Numbered from the stretch's first letter, positions 11,392 through 22,189 are shown. The stretch is 64,000 nucleotides of DNA from Platanthera guangdongensis (GCA_039583875.1 CM077162.1:162585826-162649825); one strand, 5' to 3'. Notes: a model not told the origin generated them from the sequence alone. A program made the numbers and translations.

Positions 11392-11909
11392 TGGGTCAGG
11401 CAATCTCCATCAGCATCAAACCGACAGGACAGAGAATTCACTTTGGCGGAATAGAGTGAAAAGTCCCCTTAAAGCGACATTACACCTTAGTATCTCAACT
11501 TAGTCCTAAAGTACAAAAATAAACTAAGGGAGAAAGGGTGTGGAATAGGGCAGGAGGCAGTACTCGCAGCGGATGGCTGCTGAGGATCGTCTCGCCGGTA
11601 GCGAAAGGGCACTAGCGAGGCAAGGCTTTGCGCCAACTCGCGGTCGTTAAGCGCGTCGAGAAGTCGTCTCGCGTAGAACATAAAACAAAAAATATATATA
11701 TACAGAAAGGTTACGCGGTGAGACGAAGTGGTAGCACCGTCCCGCAGGAAAGAACAAACCAGAGATTAACTTCGCAAAATAGAAAATAAAAATAGAGAAC
11801 AAAAATGAGCACTCGCTCGTCACTCGGCAGATGCCACAAAAATATGGTTTAAAAGTTTTTACAACGTCAAAAAGAGGAGAGAGTGATTCTAAATCATGGA
11901 GGCGGCGCA
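11392..11909. other. Region between the 112-bp array and the antisense gene
   Basis: Roughly 500 bp without a convincing ORF. On the minus strand it would be the 3' untranslated region of the antisense gene ending at 11910, but I see no AATAAA on that strand. It contains an A/T-rich stretch (11683-11702) and several GCGAG/CTCGC words like those in the LTR. Confidence 0.5.
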
Positions 11910-13912
11910 TCAGTCCTCCTCGCCAGATGAAGAATCATCGCTCTCCTCGCTATAGAGCTCGGGGACAAAGTCGCGCGCAGTCACCGTCTCGGATTCGTCC
12001 TTCACGACCCCCAGGTCTTTCATCGTTTGCGGCACCAGCTCTGCCGCACGAACGCCGGCGTCTCGGCATTGTTCCTCGACTTCTTCATAAGAATAATGTG
12101 GCGGAGGCGTCTGGAAGGGCTCGCGGCGAGATGACGACGCAACATCAGCCTGAAGCCGCGCGTTCTCAGCTGTCAACACCTGGACCTCCTCCTCCAAAGC
12201 CGCCACACGTGAACGCAGTTGTTCCGCCGTCTCGGCATCCTGCGGGATGACCTAGCAGTTAGCCAAGAATGATGGGAAAGGAAAGAGACCCAAGAGAAAA
12301 GAAAGTCATGACTTACCATGCCGCCTTGGGCCTTCGCGAGGAGGGACTCGGCATCTGATAACCTTCTCGCTAGACCAGTGGATTTCTCCCGCTCCGCCTC
12401 CAGATTTTCCTCGCTGGCCTTCCACTTTGAATTAATATAAATGAGGCGGCGAGAGGAATGGTGCGAGAACTCCAAGGCCCGCATTTGGTGATGGCAAGTT
12501 TTCAGCACAAGGTCCTTGGTGGACTCGCTTTCAGGCGAAGTGGCTTCAAGGCCGCCATAGAGGCCGTACCCTATGGCAAAGGCGTGGCTGGAAGGGACCT
12601 CTTGCTCCTTCCATGATGGAAGGAGGGTGGAGATAGACACGCGGTTGGCGTCCCGCCCCCACAACAGAACCGGGTCGCCGACGGCATCATGAACCACGGG
12701 ACCCAGATTGTAATTCATGTGGGAGGAGGGAGCGGGACGGCCAGAGGAGTCGCCTTCACGGGAAGAGGTGGCAGCCGTCTGTTCAAGAGCAGCAGCTCGC
12801 GGGTTGGAAGCAGTGGCTGGCAGGTTGGAGGCAGCAGCAGGTTGATCAGGGAGTACCGTCTCGCGGGTAGGCGAAACGGCCTGGTGATTAGGCGAAAGGG
12901 GCGACAGAGTCTCCCCTATAGAGATAGGGCTCCCTTGGGGAGCTTTCTTCCTCTCCTTAGAAATAACTACTGCCTTCTTCATTTTCTTTTTGGGAGGGCT
13001 GGACCGAGTGGGAATCGTGTCGTCTCCGGGCCGCTATGGCGGGATGACCGCCAGAGACTCTCTCGCCGCCTCTGCCGCTGCATTGGCGAGATCAAGACCT
13101 TTGGCAGGGTGAATATTGCTCTTGTAAGGAGGGGACGCTGGAATAATTCGCTCACCTAAAAGCGAGCAGGGGTTAGGAAGAAGCGAGACGGCAAATAGCG
13201 AGAAGGGAGAAACGAAAGGATAAGAATACCTTCGCCCGGGAGCACTGGAAGAATCGAGTCAAGACCTCGCCGCAAGAAGTTGACCTCGAAATTCTTGCCG
13301 ACTAAGTACTCGCACAGCAGCTTTTCTGGACCGCTAACTTGGGGGGTGTCGTAGAAGCTCTCTGGCGGAGAGACCGACGCGAGAGGGATGCCGCCAAAGT
13401 CAGCACGGTCTCCCCGGATGAAGACGAATCGGGTGAGCCAGTGATGGTTCTTGTTTGGCATCTCGCATACCTTGAGCCCTTGTCCAGTAAAATACGAGAC
13501 GGCATCGGCATTGGCGTGGTAGATGAAAAGCTTGCAGAAGGCCGTCAAGCTGAACTCGATGCGCTCCCGGCGCATATAGCAGGCGAGCGCGATCAACACC
13601 GAGATGGCGTTAGGGTTGAACTGTGCCGGGACGACGCCAAAGTACTTGAAGGTCTGCTTCACCTCAGGCCAAAGGGGCAATCGCAACCCCGCCTCGAAAT
13701 GCGAGACGGGGAAGGCGAGTTCCCCCGGGTAATAAGTGTTGATGCACTCGTCGACCTTGGGGGGGGGGGGACTCGACCCCTTCTCCCAGGTACTCGCGAG
13801 CAAACTTATCATGATCTTCTCGAGGGAGCCGGCCGAGCGGGAAGTCATGGTCAGTGAATCTCTTCCCGCAGCGACTACGCCCCTCACCCTCCTCCACCTT
13901 CTTCTTACCCAT
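11910..13912 (-). pseudogene. Antisense gene B: Transposase_28-like domain, basic linker and C-terminal coiled coil (three exons)
   Basis: This minus-strand gene starts at the ATG at 13912. Exon 1 (13912-13230) encodes a domain resembling the plant family annotated as putative gypsy-type transposon protein (PELAFPVSHFEAGLRLPL, then FGVVPAQFNPNAISVLIAL). Exon 2 (13155-12317) has a basic, NLS-like PPKKKMKK, a Ser/Pro-rich stretch and a helix-forming segment. Exon 3 (12239-11910) continues a coiled coil (VAALEEEVQVLTAENARLQ) and ends in an acidic tail. Both introns are GT-AG (13229-13156, 74 bp; 12316-12240, 77 bp) and keep the frame. Two lesions exist: a 12-base homopolymer at 13759-13770, one base too long, and an in-frame TAG at 13036-13034. 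Repaired length would be about 616 residues. Function is unknown; assignment is from motif memory. Confidence 0.7.
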
Positions 13913-14384
13913 CTTCTTTGGCGAAATGGTCTTCGGCGAGACGAAGGAAGAAATAGGCGAGAGATCTAAGAGAGGAAGGCGAGAAGGGGCCGGCGAGACG
14001 GAAAGGTCAAAAAGCCAAGAACTCGGGTAACAGCAGAAGCGGAAAGTGCGGTATCTAATCCCGGACTAGGCATATTTATAACCGATACATAGCCAATGAT
14101 TAAAAGGGCGGGAAAACATGGGGGGAGAGGAAGAGCCGATGTCCCTTTTCTCTCTCCTAAACCTCGATCGGCGCGACCCATCACAATCAGGAAAATATAT
14201 ATATATAAATATATAGCATAAATTAAAAGGAGAGGCAAAAAAAGGAATGAAAAATTAAGCAATAAAATATATATGTCCAGAAATCGTCCCGCGTTGACCA
14301 AGCTCTCTGCATACTTTGGCGAGACTACCAATATTACAACTTTTGCGAGAAGAAGAAAAAGAAGAATAGCGAGACGGACATTCT
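13913..14384 (-). promoter_or_regulatory. Promoter interval between the two antisense genes
   Basis: On the minus strand this lies between the stop of gene A and the ATG of gene B. It holds an AT-rich block (14190-14220), a CCAAT-type box in inverted form (AGCCAAT at 14091-14097 on plus), TATAAATATG at 14080-14071 and several GGCGAGA words at 13930-14000. The spacing (CCAAT, TATA about 170 bp before ATG) fits a pol II promoter for gene B. Confidence 0.55.
14071..14080 (-). promoter_or_regulatory. TATA box of antisense gene B
   Basis: TATAAATATG on the minus strand, about 160 bp upstream of the gene B start. Nearly the same word (TATAAATATATG) precedes gene A at 15422-15411. Confidence 0.55.
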
Positions 14385-15340
14385 TCAGTACGGGTGCCAT
14401 TCCCAGCGGCCACCGCGAGCTCCCCCGCGAGGAGGTCTACTTCGCGAGTGGAAGGATCGGATGGATTGAAGACCACAGCGCACGAGACAGAGCTGCATAT
14501 CGGTCTCATTGATGATGGCCTCGGGGTCGGTGCCATCGACATCTAGCTCGGCATTAGCTCCAGAAGATAGACGAGCGCACTCGCCCTCCAGCGACTCGAT
14601 GCGCTTATCCGCGGCCTGCTTGTCCAGAGTCAAGGAGTGGATGAGGCGCGTGTGCTTCCGGAAAAGCTCGGCCATCCTCCGCTTCATCTCCACTGGGTTT
14701 GAAGGGTCACCCAGATAGTCTTCAATCCCGTCTGCAGGAGGAGGCGAGACGGAGAGTCGCTTTGGCTGCTCCTCAATAGGAGAGTTGGCCTGAGAATCTG
14801 CGCAAGGGGTGCAGAGGCAAAGTGGAAGAGGCACTCGCAGAAGGGAGTGAGAGTAGCGAAGGGGATTCAAAAGGGCGAGGGAAGGTCCCTTACCAGGATG
14901 GCGAGAGGTATCGGCGGCCGGGGAGGGGTCGTCCCTCCTCTCGCTGGGAGTAGTTGGGGGAGTAGATGAGGGCTGCGAATCGAACTCCTCGCAGCGGGCA
15001 GCAGAACCATCTCGCGGACTCTTCGGGGGCTGCGGAACCACAAGAACCCCCTGAAAAAGCATTAGTCAGCAAGAGAGAGCACCCAGTCGCGGAGATAATA
15101 GTGGTAGAGGCAAGTACCCACCTCTTTTTCCATGGAGGGCGCATGGGGAGTGGGGATGGTTTCCAAAGCGATGCGAGACAAATCTCCTGCGATAGGTGAT
15201 GGGCCCCCAGCCTTCGTCTTTTTCAGGCGAGACGACGGGGCGAGAGGGCGAACCAGGGAAGAGGTAAAAGAAGCCACGTTGGCCTTATGTTGCTCTCGTA
15301 CCAGTGCGAGACATTCACGAAAAAATTGACTGTGCGTCAT
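14385..15340 (-). CDS. Antisense gene A: unknown coiled-coil protein, three exons
   Basis: Start is the ATG at 15340. Exon 1 is 15340-15122, exon 2 is 15050-14894, exon 3 is 14797-14385. Intron 1 (71 bp) begins GTGGGT, ends TTTTTCAG and has a CTGACTAAT branch-point match; intron 2 (96 bp) begins GTAAGG and ends GCGCAG. Splicing is in frame at both joins (phase 0 and phase 1) and gives 789 nt, 262 residues, with no internal stop. The protein is Pro/Ser-rich at first, then has a helical segment (MKRRMAELFRKHTRLIHSL, then DKQAADKRIESLEGECARL) likely to form a coiled coil, and ends in an RGG-like tail. I recognise no family. It lies antisense to the element, with its own TATA box, upstream of gene B. 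Confidence 0.6.
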
Positions 15341-15524
15341 TCTAAGAGACTCAAGAATAGGGAAGAAGAAGAATATGCAGAGCGGGGCGCCAGGTGTGCG
15401 GAGCAGGAGTCATATATTTATAGGCCCCGGTGGAGGCCTCAGAAGATTCCTCATAAATACGTTTTTAATGCGCCTCAAATAACGAGCCTCGGTTGAACAT
15501 TCTTTTTGAGCTTAGAATAATCTC
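15341..15524 (-). promoter_or_regulatory. Upstream region of antisense gene A
   Basis: About 180 bp between the gene A start and the polypurine tract. It holds TATAAATATATG at 15422-15411 about 70 bp before the ATG, which matches the spacing of a plant pol II core promoter. Transcription from here would run away from the 3' LTR and against the genomic RNA. Confidence 0.55.
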
Positions 15525-15541
15525 AAAAAGAGCGGGGATTG
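15525..15541 (+). other. G1 polypurine tract
   Basis: The purine-rich AAAAAGAGCGGGGATTG ends directly at the start of the 3' LTR. This is the expected primer site for plus-strand DNA synthesis. Confidence 0.8.
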
Positions 15542-16310
15542 TGTACAACCTCGGGCTCATAAAGAGCCCTCAAGAAGCAAATAGGTCAACAAGATGGGCA
15601 GATGGGGCCAGGGGGCCCACTCGCAAGAGGCGAGGCGATGGACTCTCCAATGGGCAAAATACCCCCATCTAGAGGCGAGAGGGCCTCCAGGAGCGAGAGG
15701 ACCTCCTGGGGCGAGAGAATCTCCATCAGCAAGGAGGTCTCGCAGTACAGGGCAAGAGGCGCCGGCGAGACGGGCGGTGGGTCCCTCTCGCCGGCAGATG
15801 CCTTTCCACTCGCCAGGGCTAGAAGAGGTCTTTTTATATCATATATTATATTTCCCTGCCAAACAGAGGTTTTTACTCTTCTACCCCGGGTGCTTTTACC
15901 CTCTTGCCCTTAGTGGACTGCATATAGCTCCTCAGAACAGCGGAGTTTGGCTGTTGGCAGACCCAGCCAAGGGTACCCTGGTAATTTCAGACCGGTGCAG
16001 TTTTGTTTTTGGCAGTTCAAATTCTGAAATCTATAAATAAGCCCATAGGGGTTCTTCAGAAGAGACTTTTTTTTAGACTCGGAGGAGGATTCATTGGTAC
16101 GGTCTTCTGAGGAACTCCAAACCCAGCTTTTGGCTTTGGAGGGGAAGCTCTCTGTGACCTTCCGGGTAAGCGGTGGGACCTCCATACTGCGGCTTTGGGC
16201 CAGTTTTCTAATCCTTCATGACCGGTCGGAGGTCGGAGCTTGGGCCAAGTAGGAGTCGGCTACGCCCCTATTTTGTGAACATTCGTTGAAGTCGAATTTT
16301 GGCTCCAACA
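15542..16310 (+). repeat. G1 3' LTR
   Basis: It starts TGTACAACCTCGGG, ends GGCTCCAACA, and matches 2571-3341 at about 97 percent by eye, including the GCGAGA-rich U3 and TATAAATA at 16032. Confidence 0.95.
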
Positions 16311-16315
16311 GTGTC
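16311..16315. repeat. G1 target site duplication, right copy (GTGTC)
   Basis: Identical to 2566-2570 and placed directly after the CA end of the 3' LTR. Confidence 0.95.
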
Positions 16316-18780
16316 CTAGTCTCTTATGCCATAAAATATTTGGTCTACAAACAGAATTAAACAGGCAAATATCTACATCAGTTGAAAGAAAATCTACTAG
16401 ATAGATGTTACCTTTCCTTTTACCTGTCAACACAGTTGTGTTGTCCTCTAACTTGATTTTGCATAAGGCTTTGCTGAAGGTCACCTGGTAGCCTTCATCA
16501 CACATCTGACTGATGCTTATTAAGTTGTGCTTCAGTCCTTCCACATAAGCTACCTTCTTGAAAGTTACTGATCCAATCTAGACTCCACCATATCCTTTAG
16601 TCTGTCCAAAGTTTGAATCACCAAAGATAACTTTGGGTCCAAGCTTGGCTCTAAAGGATGTGAGGTTGTCCTTGTTCCCTGTCATGTGTTTAGAGCACCC
16701 ACTATCCAAGTACCATTGCTGGTTAGATGTTGGATAGGTCTTCACCTGCACATGAAATAATTCATTTGTTTTTGACCCAGTTTACCTTGGGCCTAGGTTG
16801 ATAACCTTTAAATTATGAAATAAAATACATCCCAGGTTGACACTTATATCCTTCAGGATGATATCTCCTTGGAGGTATAATCCATTCAGTATAAGGGTTA
16901 AAGGTTTGGGATGAAGGACCCTTAGGATTGAATTTTGATTTGCCCTTGAAAGATTTTCCAGAGCTCTGACCTCTGTTCGATGATCGTGGAGCTGCGTTCG
17001 ACGATCTTGGGTCAGATCGTCGAGCTCCGTTCGACGGTCGACTATGGCTGAGTTCAGGAACTTGAGATCGTCGACCTGAGTTCGACGATTTTGCCTGAGA
17101 TCGTCGATCTGCGTTCGGCGATCGTCGATCTCCGTTTGACGATTTCTGCTGGGACTTGGTTTTCTTTGGCAGATCAGAATTTTTCCTAGCTACCTCTACA
17201 ACTCCTTTTCCTTTATCAGAAATGAATTTGATTGGAGTTGTTAGAACTATGGGTTGGCTGGATGAAGCACCCAAGCCCAGTGTACTATTAAATCTAGAGT
17301 TCACTGTGCTTGTGATGTCCATCAGCTTGATGCTTCTCCCATTAAGGGATTCTTCAAGCTTCTTGGCCTCAGATAGCTCACTTTTCAGTGAAGCTATCTG
17401 CTCCCTACAGCACTCCAACTCCTGAGAGAGTTTGAGGTTTTCTGATTTTAAAGTATTATGTTCAGATAAATGATTTCTGAGAGAGATAATTTCTTTCTCA
17501 GATTTTAGCAGGTCTAAACACAATGCTTTAAATTCAGATTTAAAGTCCTCTGAATTAAAATCAAATGAACTGATTACCTGATCTTCTTCAAGCTGAGTCT
17601 CTGAGTCTGACTCTGACTTTTCTTCATCTGAGTTATGTTGTGAGGCATTGATTGCCATCATGCAGAACTCTTTTTCTTCTGCATCATCTTCATCATCACT
17701 GGAGCTGGATGAGGCTTCTGACTCCTCTTCAGTCTCACTCCAGGATTCAGCAACAAACCCCTTTCTTGTGTGTTTGTTTTTGCTTGATGAGGGTTTGCCA
17801 TTGCCATTCCTCTTGGAGTCTTTCTCCTTTCTTCTTTCTTTCTTGTCCCTTCTGTCCTTGTTTTTATTTTCTGGACAGGCAGAAACTATGTGCCCTGGTT
17901 TCCTGCAACCAAAGCAAACAATTTCTTTATTATTAATTGACTTGTCATACCTTGGCTTATCATGCTCCTTGTATGATCTCCTTCTAAAGTCCTTTCTGGC
18001 CATCTTGTAAAATCTTTTGGCCAACAGACTGAGCAGTTCATCATTGCCTGTAACTTTGTCTTCAGGCTAATCTTAAGTTGCCTTGAAGGCTATGGTCTTC
18101 TCTTTTCTTGTGGCTGGTGAGGCAGCCTTCTGTTCTTCTTCTCTATTCTTGATGAGTAGCTCATAAGATTTGAGCTTACCCAATAGAGCTTCAGTGGTGA
18201 TCTCATTCAAACTTCTGGCATCCTTGATTGGCCAGATTCTTGAATCCCAAGTGCTAGGGAAGCACATTAGAATTTTGTCATTGAGTTCAGTTAGTGAGAT
18301 CTCTTTATCCAATGTCCTGAGTTCACTGACAATTAGACTGAGCCTGTTGTACATATCTCCCACTGACTCAGTTTCTCCCTTCTTGAAATTCTCATATTAA
18401 GATATGAGGTGGGATCTCCTATCCTTTCTCTCATCAGCTGAGCCTGAGACTATTTCAGAGAGTTTGTCCCAAATTTCCTTTGCTGAATTGCATTCAGCCA
18501 CCTTTTGAAATATGTCACCAGACATTGTCTGGGCTAATATGTTCATAGCCTTGGCATCAGATACCTTCCATCTCTTGATGTCAGCATCTGTTCCTGATGG
18601 AGGTGGAACAGCATTTGTACTTGAGTTCTCTGGAGGTCTTGGACACACTGTCAAAACAGAGTTAAAAATATCCTCATCAATAGAATTCATGTATATTCTG
18701 ATCCTTGCTTTCCAAAGTGCAAACTTGGATAGATTGCACACTGGAGGTCTGGTGCTAGCATAATCTTTGTTTTGGGCCAT
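16316..18780 (-). pseudogene. C1 Gag, protease and start of the pre-integrase domain
   Basis: Gag starts at the ATG at 18780 (MAQNKDYASTRPP), has the copia UBN2-type body, a zinc knuckle CFGCRKPGHIVSAC near 17900, an acidic Ser-rich stretch, a coiled-coil segment (LKSENLKLSQELECCREQI) and a repeated SSN-GDRRS / SSNSGRRS peptide at 16975-17150. Those peptide repeats are encoded by the CGTCGA palindromes otherwise found in this family's LTR. Protease follows with WYLDSGCSKHMTG near 16690-16735, then the pre-integrase WHKRLGH, cut by G1. Stops occur at 18397 (LIS-stop-YENF), about 18073, and in the protease near 16578. Sister copy C2 confirms the original reading. Confidence 0.9.
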
Positions 18781-18912
18781 GATTTGTGAAAACAAAATCT
18801 AATAACAAACTTCAAAAGAAAACAAATCTAACCAGGGATCTTTGGGTTCAGGTGTTAGCCTGTGCAACCACCAAGGTGTGGTATGTTTAACCAACCTCGC
18901 TTTGATACCAAT
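18781..18912 (-). other. C1 leader with initiator-Met primer binding site (18899-18910)
   Basis: Read on the minus strand, TGGTATCAAAGC at 18910-18899 follows the LTR end after two bases. It matches the 3' end of plant initiator Met tRNA except for one base (usual TGGTATCAGAGC). The rest of the leader is alignable with 20422-20504 of C2 (shared AGATCC core after a GAACC block). Confidence 0.85.
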
Positions 18913-20421
18913 TGAAAGTGCAGCTAGATCTGATATACTCTAGAGGGAGGGTGAATAGAGTATATGGTGCTTGAAAACTTTTTACAACAATTGTTGTAAT
19001 GTGAGTGAGCAGGGAAGCAATTATAAATCTAATTACAGAACTAAACTAATCAAAAGCTAATCACAGAACAATCACAGCCAGAAACCAAAATAAAGATAAG
19101 CAAAACCAGATGACACAAGGAAATATAGTGGTTCCTCTAAACTTGGGTACATCCACTCTTCTACCACCCTAGGTAGGAATCCACTGCAGGATGAGTTGAT
19201 CAGGTGTCCTGGGCACCAATGAGCTTTTGATAAGGTGCTCAAAAACCAAATCAGATTTTTTTGATCAGGTGTCTTGCCACCAATGAGCTTTTGACAAGGT
19301 GCTCAAAAACCAAACTCAAACTTTTGAAGGGAGTTTGAGAAACCCTTTACAAAGATGGGGGTGAGAGAATGATGGAAGTCTTCTCTTTCTCAAACAGCTG
19401 AGAAGACTATGTGGATTGATGGTGTCAAAGCTCCCCCTGAGTCCTTGAGATCTTCAGGAAAAGAAGCTTTGCTGTAGGGTGATAGGCCTTCAAAAGTTGA
19501 TCTCCAACAAAAGATGATTTCAGCAACAGCTGAAATGTTAGGTGTCTGGAGTCTTGAAATATGTTGGCCTTGAACACTTGAGACAAGAGAGATCTGAGGA
19601 TTTCAGGAAGTTTGATCTCCTTGGATGTGTGTTCTTGAGAATTCTTTGAGACAAAGAGTATTTTTTGTGTACTTGTTCTTCTTGTCTGTGTGTGTGAGAG
19701 AGATTCAAAAATTCTTGTCTTTTATTCTCTGGTACTGAATAGAAAAGTATTCTCTGTCAAGAATAGCCGTTGGTCTGCATTAATTGCATCCTTAATTGCA
19801 AAATGTCTTCTGGAGGAAAGTCCATAGAAATATTCCTTGAAAATCCCTTGAAACTTGGTCCAGAGATAAATGAAAACGGCTAGAAATCTTCTGAGTTAAT
19901 TGCAGAATAACTCCTTAACTGATCTGAATTTGAATCGTGAAAAATCCTTGAAGTTATCTGAAAACGTCGAACTGAGCTCTGCTATCGTCGAACTGAGCTC
20001 AGCGATCTGGATTTATACTGCAACAAAATATCGTCGATCTGAGCTCAAAGATCGTCGAACTGAGCTCAGAGATAGAAATGCAAAGCTGAGTCAAGATCGT
20101 CGAACTGAGCTCACCGATCGTCGAATGGAGTTCGACGATATGAAGAAGTTGAGCTCAGCGATCGTCGAATGGAGTTCGATGATCTGTCGAAGTTGAGCTA
20201 GACGATCGTCGATCGGAGTTCGACGAATCGTCGTGCTGAGCTCGACGATATGACTTAGTCTCAAACTGAAAAAGTCTTGGTCTTGAGGGCAGCTTCTAAA
20301 CTTAGACTTCTAACCCTTAGACTCAATTCTAATTGACCTTTAGGACTATACATGTGGTCAAACATTGGTTTCCTAGAGGCATAGTGATCCTGACCCAAAT
20401 TAGTAATAGGGTGTTCCAACA
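18913..20421 (-). repeat. C1 5' LTR with palindrome cluster (19965-20255)
   Basis: In minus orientation it begins TGTTGGAACACC at 20421 and ends CACTTTCA at 18913, 1509 bp. The outer part holds about a dozen copies of the palindromic word CGTCGAACT...AGTTCGACG and variants (GAGCTCAGCGATCGTCGA). The inner part matches the LTR of C2 (CCACTCTTCTACCACCCT, GATCAGGTG repeats) and C5. Confidence 0.88.
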
Positions 20422-20504
20422 GGTTGTACAAGTTAGATCTTGAACCAAAAGATCCTTTGTAGATATACACATCACTTCATTCTCATTTAAATTATAAACA
20501 CAGC

Positions 20505-22020
20505 AAGACACAGAACAAGGATTATGCAAGCACCAGACCTCCAGTTTGCAACCTTAATAGGTTTGCCATCTGGAAGGCAAGAATTAGGTTATACATGAAT
20601 TCCATTGATGAAGACATCTATAATTCAATTTTGACTGGTCCCGCACAGGCATCTACATCTACAACATCTTTCAACAACAATGCAGTCCCACCACCTAAGT
20701 GGACTGAAGCCCAGAAGAAAGCAAAAGTTGCAAATGCCAAAGCTATGAATATCCTAGCACAAACTATGTCAGATGATATTTTCCAGAAGGTTGCTGAGTG
20801 CACCTCAGCAAAAGCCATTTGGGATTCCCTAAACCAAATGGCGGATGGATCAGCAGATGAGAGAAAGGATAGTAGATCAAATCTCATATCCCTATATGAG
20901 AACTTTAAGAAGGAGGAAGCTGAGATAGTTTCTGATATGTACAATAGGTTAAGCTCAATTATCAATGAGCTGAAAACCTTGGATAAGAACATCACTCTTA
21001 CTGAAGTGAATGACAAGTTCCTCATGTACTTCCCAAGCTCATGGGATACAATAATTTGGCCCATCAAGGAGGCCAGATGCCTGAATGAGATTTCAACTGA
21101 ATCTCTATTAGGTAAACTGAAGTCATATGAACAGCTGATAAAGACCAGGGAGGCAGCTGAACAAAGAACACCTCCAACTGCTAGAAGAGAACAAAGTATT
21201 GCTTTCAAAGACACTGAAGAGACAGAGACTGCAACATCAAATGAAGAGCTTATGAGTCTCTTTGCTAAAAGATTCTTCAAGATGGGCAGAAAGGATTTCA
21301 GGAGAAAGTCAGCAGAAAAGATGATAAGCCAAAATATGACAAGACACCAACCAAAGAAGTTGAGTGCTATGGATGTAGAAAGCTTGGGCACTTTATCTCT
21401 GAGTGTCCAGAGAACCAGAAGAAAGAGAAGAGAAGAGAGAAGGAAACCAGAAGACAGCACACCAGCAAACCCTCTTCCAGCAAGCACAAGAAGAAGGAAA
21501 AGGGCTTTGTGGCTGAGATCTGGAGTGAGACAGAAGATGAGTCAACATCTTCAAGCTCCAGTGAAGATGAGGAAGAAGAAAGAGCAAAGGAGGTTTGCCT
21601 CATGGCAATGATGCCTCCAGAAGTCACTCAGAAGAAGAAGAATCTGAAGATGAAGGAGTGTTTGAATCAGATGCAGATCAGGTGAAGAGTTGTCCAGGGG
21701 TAAATCAAACTTGGTACCTGGACAGTGGCTGCTCCAAACACATGACTGGCAGCAAGGACATCTTAACCAACTATAAGTCCAAGCTGGGTCCAAAGGTTAT
21801 CTTTGGTGACTCCAAATGTGGTCAGTCAGAAGAAATTGGAGAAGTATGTATAGGAGCTGTCACATTCAAAAAGGTGACATATGTAAGTGGACTCAAGCAT
21901 AGCCTCATCTCCATAAGTCAGTTATGTGATGATGGTTATCAGATATACTTTAACCCATCCACCTATTCTATTATTGATAAAAACAACCAAACAGTTTTAA
22001 CTGGAAGTAGTCAAGGTAAC
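20505..22020 (+). pseudogene. C2 Gag and protease (broken)
   Basis: Alignment with C1 puts the start at 20505, where AAG replaces ATG. The UBN2-type body (MNSIDEDIYNSIL, AKAMNILAQTMS, TLTEVNDKFLMYFP) is followed by a zinc knuckle CYGCRKLGHFISEC at about 21365-21410 in another frame, then the protease WYLDSGCSKHMTG at about 21712-21750 in a third frame. So there are frameshifts near 21330 and 21590. The gene stops abruptly at LTGSSQGN (22020), where C1 continues into the pre-integrase domain. The 289-codon antisense ORF here is a shadow. Confidence 0.85.
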
Positions 22021-22150
22021 CCCACGTCTGAGCCGTGCAACCGTGTACATGTGGTAACCCCGCCTCTGAGCCATGTGGGCCATGTGGTAACCCCACCTCT
22101 GAGCCATGTGGGCCATGTGGTAACTCCACCTCTGAGCCGACGGGTTGTGC
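22021..22150 (+). repeat. 33-bp tandem repeat at the C2 deletion junction
   Basis: Nearly four copies of a 33-bp unit (CATGTGGTAACCCCACCTC plus TGAGCCATGTGGGC) fill the point where pol is missing. The unit is 11 codons, so the protease frame reads through it. It is not seen elsewhere in the window. It may be filler from break repair. Confidence 0.85.
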
Positions 22151-22189
22151 TGAACGACGGGTCACCTTTTTTTAATTTATGTCTGCACT

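Larger units (their letters stand above)
2571..16310 (+). mobile_element. G1: complete Ty3/gypsy Tat-lineage retrotransposon with antisense genes
   Basis: G1 is a structurally complete 13.7-kb element. It has TG...CA-type LTRs of 771 and 769 bp, a GTGTC duplication, gag-pro-pol in plus orientation, a long 3' region and a polypurine tract. The order RT, RNase H, second archaeal-type RNase H, integrase is the mark of the Tat lineage. Between pol and the 3' LTR lie a 112-bp tandem array and two minus-strand genes with introns. By eye the LTRs differ at about two dozen positions plus two indels (about 3 percent), so insertion is fairly recent. The gag-pol frame carries ten premature stops and two frameshifts, so it is not autonomous now. 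Confidence 0.95.
1..20421 (-). mobile_element. C1: Ty1/copia SIRE-lineage retrotransposon, split by G1
   Basis: A minus-strand copia element reads from right to left: 5' LTR (18913-20421), initiator-Met primer site, gag, protease, integrase, reverse transcriptase and RNase H, running off the left edge. Gene order PR-IN-RT-RH is diagnostic of Ty1/copia. The element is broken by G1 at 2571-16310. Its outer LTR end at 20421 abuts sequence that aligns with the leader of a sister copy (C2), so C1 appears to have inserted into C2 in the opposite orientation. The right-hand target duplication would be GGTTG (20422-20426); the left end is outside the window. Extra ORF and 3' LTR are not seen. Confidence 0.9.

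Noticed and set aside
9559..11441. Minus-strand ORFs with repeated SLRSGSTWGRAELGVPMK peptides
   Set aside because: They cross the 112-bp array, whose length is not a multiple of three; the frame rotates and the ORFs end by chance.
13302..13969. Plus-strand ORFs of 172 and 77 codons opposite antisense gene B
   Set aside because: The minus strand has the recognisable domain and in-frame introns; these are shadows.
20618..21487. 289-codon minus-strand ORF
   Set aside because: Antisense shadow of the C2 gag gene; no motif, and the sense strand has clear homology to C1 Gag.
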